From contig JBCAQO010000005.1 in NCBI GenBank assembly GCA_039111635.1, positions 1,426,001 to 1,490,000 on the forward strand: a stretch of 64,000 nt of DNA. The letters run 5' to 3'. Under the pieces are notes generated by a model that was given only the letters and a program-made list of their open reading frames with translations, ran no database searches and had not been told where the DNA came from. Both the position numbers and the translations under genes were made by a program. Every line of letters starts with the position of its first letter. Within the stretch, counting starts at the first letter, position 1. Below, in pieces: positions 61,334-64,000 of this stretch. Source of the DNA: Heterobasidion occidentale. Lineage: Eukaryota; Basidiomycota; Agaricomycetes; Russulales; Bondarzewiaceae.

Positions 61334-64000
61334 TCAGCCGAATCTCTGCCGCTCAATCACCGACTTCTGCCTTGAATCTCTCGACACGCGCCTGTAGGTA
61401 GATGTATGACGATTACGATTAAATTGATAGACAAAAGTGACTTGCCAGTAGTGCTCCATGACATTGCTCTGCCCTAGTTTGCGCAAGAAGCTCTCGTCGT
61501 GGGTGATGATGATCAATTGGAAATTGGAATGATTCCTTCGTTCGTTGATAATGCTGAGGATATTCAAAATAAGGAGTCTATCCGACCGTTCTCGAGCGAA
61601 GATGACCTACTCGACAAGACTTGCAGCAAGAGCGTCGATGTTCTCCGTATCTAAAGCGTTCGTGGGCTCGTCCAGAGCGAGAATTCCGCAATTTTGTCCG
61701 AACGAATCTGACAACGCAAGCCGTATGACAATGGAAGCGAGCATCTTTTGGCCAGCTGAGCAACGACCACGCATATCCATCTCAACCTGATCCTTGGTCA
61801 TGACCACCTTTATAGAATAATGGAATCATTTCCATGTGCACGGAACACACAGACGAAGTCACATACCCGGTAATTGTACGATCTCTTGGATGCACCACCT
61901 TCACTATCTGAGCGAATTTTGATTCCATCGATATCTAGCAAGCAATAAGTACGAAACGCTAAACACCCAAGAGTTATAAGACTATACTAACCTGTGCCTT
62001 GGTAGGTCTTATTCCACAAATGTCGCATAATATCATTTACTTCCTCCATCTTTAAAGAATGATACTTCATGATCGCACTGCCACAAAAATTCAAACAATG
62101 TATGTAGGTGGTGTGAGTGAGATGACCTACTTATCGAGTGCCTTCGCATACTTGTCAAGGTCGTTATTCACCATATCTGACATCTGTTATGATTCAGAAA
62201 CCTAAAGATACCACAGGAAGATAACAGACAGACCTTGACTTTTACCAACTGCTCGGTATACTGTTTGCCGATGTTCTTGAATTCTTTGGAATCGTTCTCA
62301 AGCTGTTTGAGCTGACTCTTCAAAGCCTGGATCTGCCCGCCAACATGTGCATACTAAAGATGACATTAGCATTGACCAACAAGGACTCGAATGGCAGATA
62401 AGCACGTTGCTTTGCATATTAGTCTCCCGCTCCAACTGTTTGGGATACTGCTCGTCGAAGTTTCGCCTAGCCTTGGCGGCCTCTTCCATATCTAGGGCAT
62501 CAATTTCTTTCTGGGTCTGGTTGATACTACGAACGAGTTCCCGCATAAACAAATTGTCGCGTATATTTGCTTGTACTGCGCCTCCCTCGTCGATTTCTTT
62601 GTTGATCAGAGCAATTTCGGCGCGGACTCGCTCGACATCTTGGACATGTTCTTGGATATCGGCCTCAAACTTGTCGATTTTATCCGTAATTTCCTGCAAC
62701 TTGCGGGCATGCCTGTCACGTACGTAACTGCGAATCATTGTCCTCAATGATCAATTTCAATCCTGAAACAAAGGGCGCTTGCACAAACCGGTTAATGGCT
62801 CGGTTGACATTGTCAAGCTTATCAACGCTTTTGTTGAGCTCCTGCACTTCTTGTTGAGCTTGCGAGGATCTTGCGGCGAAGTCCTTCTGGAAAGACTCAA
62901 ATTCCTGATCGAGAAGGTCGATCGGAGCCTGGCCATCCTTGATCAAGATATCGAGTTCCTTTACAGACACAAAATCCAAGTCAGTAGAGAAAGGAAACTG
63001 TTGTTTTCTGCTCACCTTGCTTTGCACAGTCATGGTAGCAATTTCTTGGCGCATATCATCCATGCTTTTCTGCAAGGCAACTTTCTCCCGGATTTGTGCC
63101 CGGAGCTGGCTCTCGCGCAATTGCATTGTATGCAAGTCGTTCTGAAATGTCTGGATAGCATTTCTTCGACGCTCTCTTTCAGTCATAAGACTCTGCTTCT
63201 CTCGTTCAGTAGACCGCCTTCAGGGACGTATCAAAATGGTTGCGCCGAGATGTTTCACAGAAGAAAAACACTCACAGATCCGCCAACACACCGTCAATCT
63301 CATGTTGAACATCAGTCGCTGTCTTTGCAGACCCGGAGGCTGACAGTTCTTTCTGTATGTCTGAGATATCCTGCTGAAGGCGTTCAGTGTCCTGAAGTAA
63401 CCTCGAGACATTGCTCGCATGTTGTCGCAGAACATTGAGATCTTTCAGGTCCTTCTTCGCTAAAGTCAACCTTTCGGTAGCCTGTCGAGGATAGTAAGCA
63501 TCATGTCTGCGTCGGAGATGGGTGGATTTATGAAACCTTGTCAGCAGCTTCTGCCAGCGAAGGCAGTGATGCATCCTTCTCCTTGATCTCTCGCTGCAAA
63601 GCAGGAATCTCGATACTCTTGAGACGGTCTCGAGCACTTTCCACTGGTATCAGCTTCTGGAGCTCCTCCAAATAGGCCTCACGGCTATTAATGTCCGTCT
63701 GATTGTTGGCGGCGGTACTAGACGAGGTTTTTTGAACCTTCTCTTTGATCTACAACGACAAGTTTCAAGATAAGTTGCGGATAGTTGATAATGCAGATAA
63801 CTCACAGATTTCTCGAAAATTGCGAGTTCGCCATCATCCATATGGCGTGTACATAGCGCACATATACTCCTTGACTTGCCGATCTTGAGGAACATCTCGT
63901 AAAGCTGCCGAGCACTGGCCGCCGTGCCGATTTCGCTTGATTCACGATAGATGAACTGCACTCTTGTTAGATAGGCGCAAACACTACTTACCTCTTCAAC
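61334..64000 (-). CDS. RAD50: RAD50 double-strand-break repair ATPase, partial (zinc hook to C-terminus)
   Basis: SMC-like ATPase of the MRE11-RAD50-NBS1 complex. Only the 3' part is present; the N-terminal ATPase half lies beyond the right edge. At 63851-63862 the zinc hook reads ICALCTRHM (CALC). The returning coiled coil follows in several exons rich in Glu, Gln, Lys and Leu (ETNRQRLQQDI-like heptads; [27 protein letters not shown]). Then the C-terminal ATPase lobe: [27 protein letters not shown] (signature motif), [26 protein letters not shown] (Walker B and D-loop) and [26 protein letters not shown] (switch His). It ends IERQRFG at 61334. The D-loop reads TNALD where TTNLD is usual. Confidence 0.94.

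Overview
The window is nuclear DNA of a filamentous fungus, most likely an agaricomycete basidiomycete. Almost every gene is cut by short introns of about 50-100 bases with GT...AG ends and a CT(A/G)A(C/T)-like branch site. The genes are packed on both strands with short gaps, and the families are eukaryotic housekeeping proteins plus fungal ones: Zn2Cys6 factors, a thiazole synthase, Derlin, DUF4436, and an NRPS-like adenylation enzyme. I see no rRNA, convincing tRNA, transposon or CRISPR array.

Layout. 1-12 kb: UFD2 (right-hand, N-terminal part), mitochondrial ribosomal protein bL35, a histidine-phosphatase, an AN1 zinc-finger protein ending in a CaaX box, ALG6 and a hotdog thioesterase. 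12.3-33.8 kb is markedly GC-rich and holds NAS2/PSMD9, THI4, a DHHC palmitoyltransferase, chorismate mutase, two divergent septin-type GTPases, Zn2Cys6 proteins and ILV3. One septin reading frame runs straight into a double Zn2Cys6 region. 34-49 kb: RIO1, a small membrane protein, a seven-helix receptor-like protein, two uncharacterised proteins, a cyclophilin/WD40 protein (PPWD1 type), TAM41 and a nucleoside-diphosphate-kinase-like protein without its catalytic histidine. 49.5-64 kb: Derlin, a DUF4436 membrane protein, a SET/MYND protein, an adenylation-transmembrane-oxidoreductase multidomain enzyme, and the C-terminal half of RAD50.

How the genes relate. Most neighbours are unrelated housekeeping genes that share short divergent promoters (UFD2/bL35, DHHC/chorismate mutase, PPWD1/TAM41). 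Protein quality control recurs: UFD2, the AN1 protein, NAS2 and Derlin all act around the proteasome or ERAD. The 19.4-29.5 kb stretch is the most unusual: two tandem, diverged septin-like genes and three Zn2Cys6 clusters on one strand, with a continuous septin-Zn2Cys6 gene model.

Sequence quality. At least eight conserved genes or gene parts show a single missing base, nearly always in a run of G or C. This looks more like consensus error than gene decay, and affected entries say so. Exon boundaries given as positions were worked out by hand from splice consensus, reading phase and remembered family conservation; no alignment was run.
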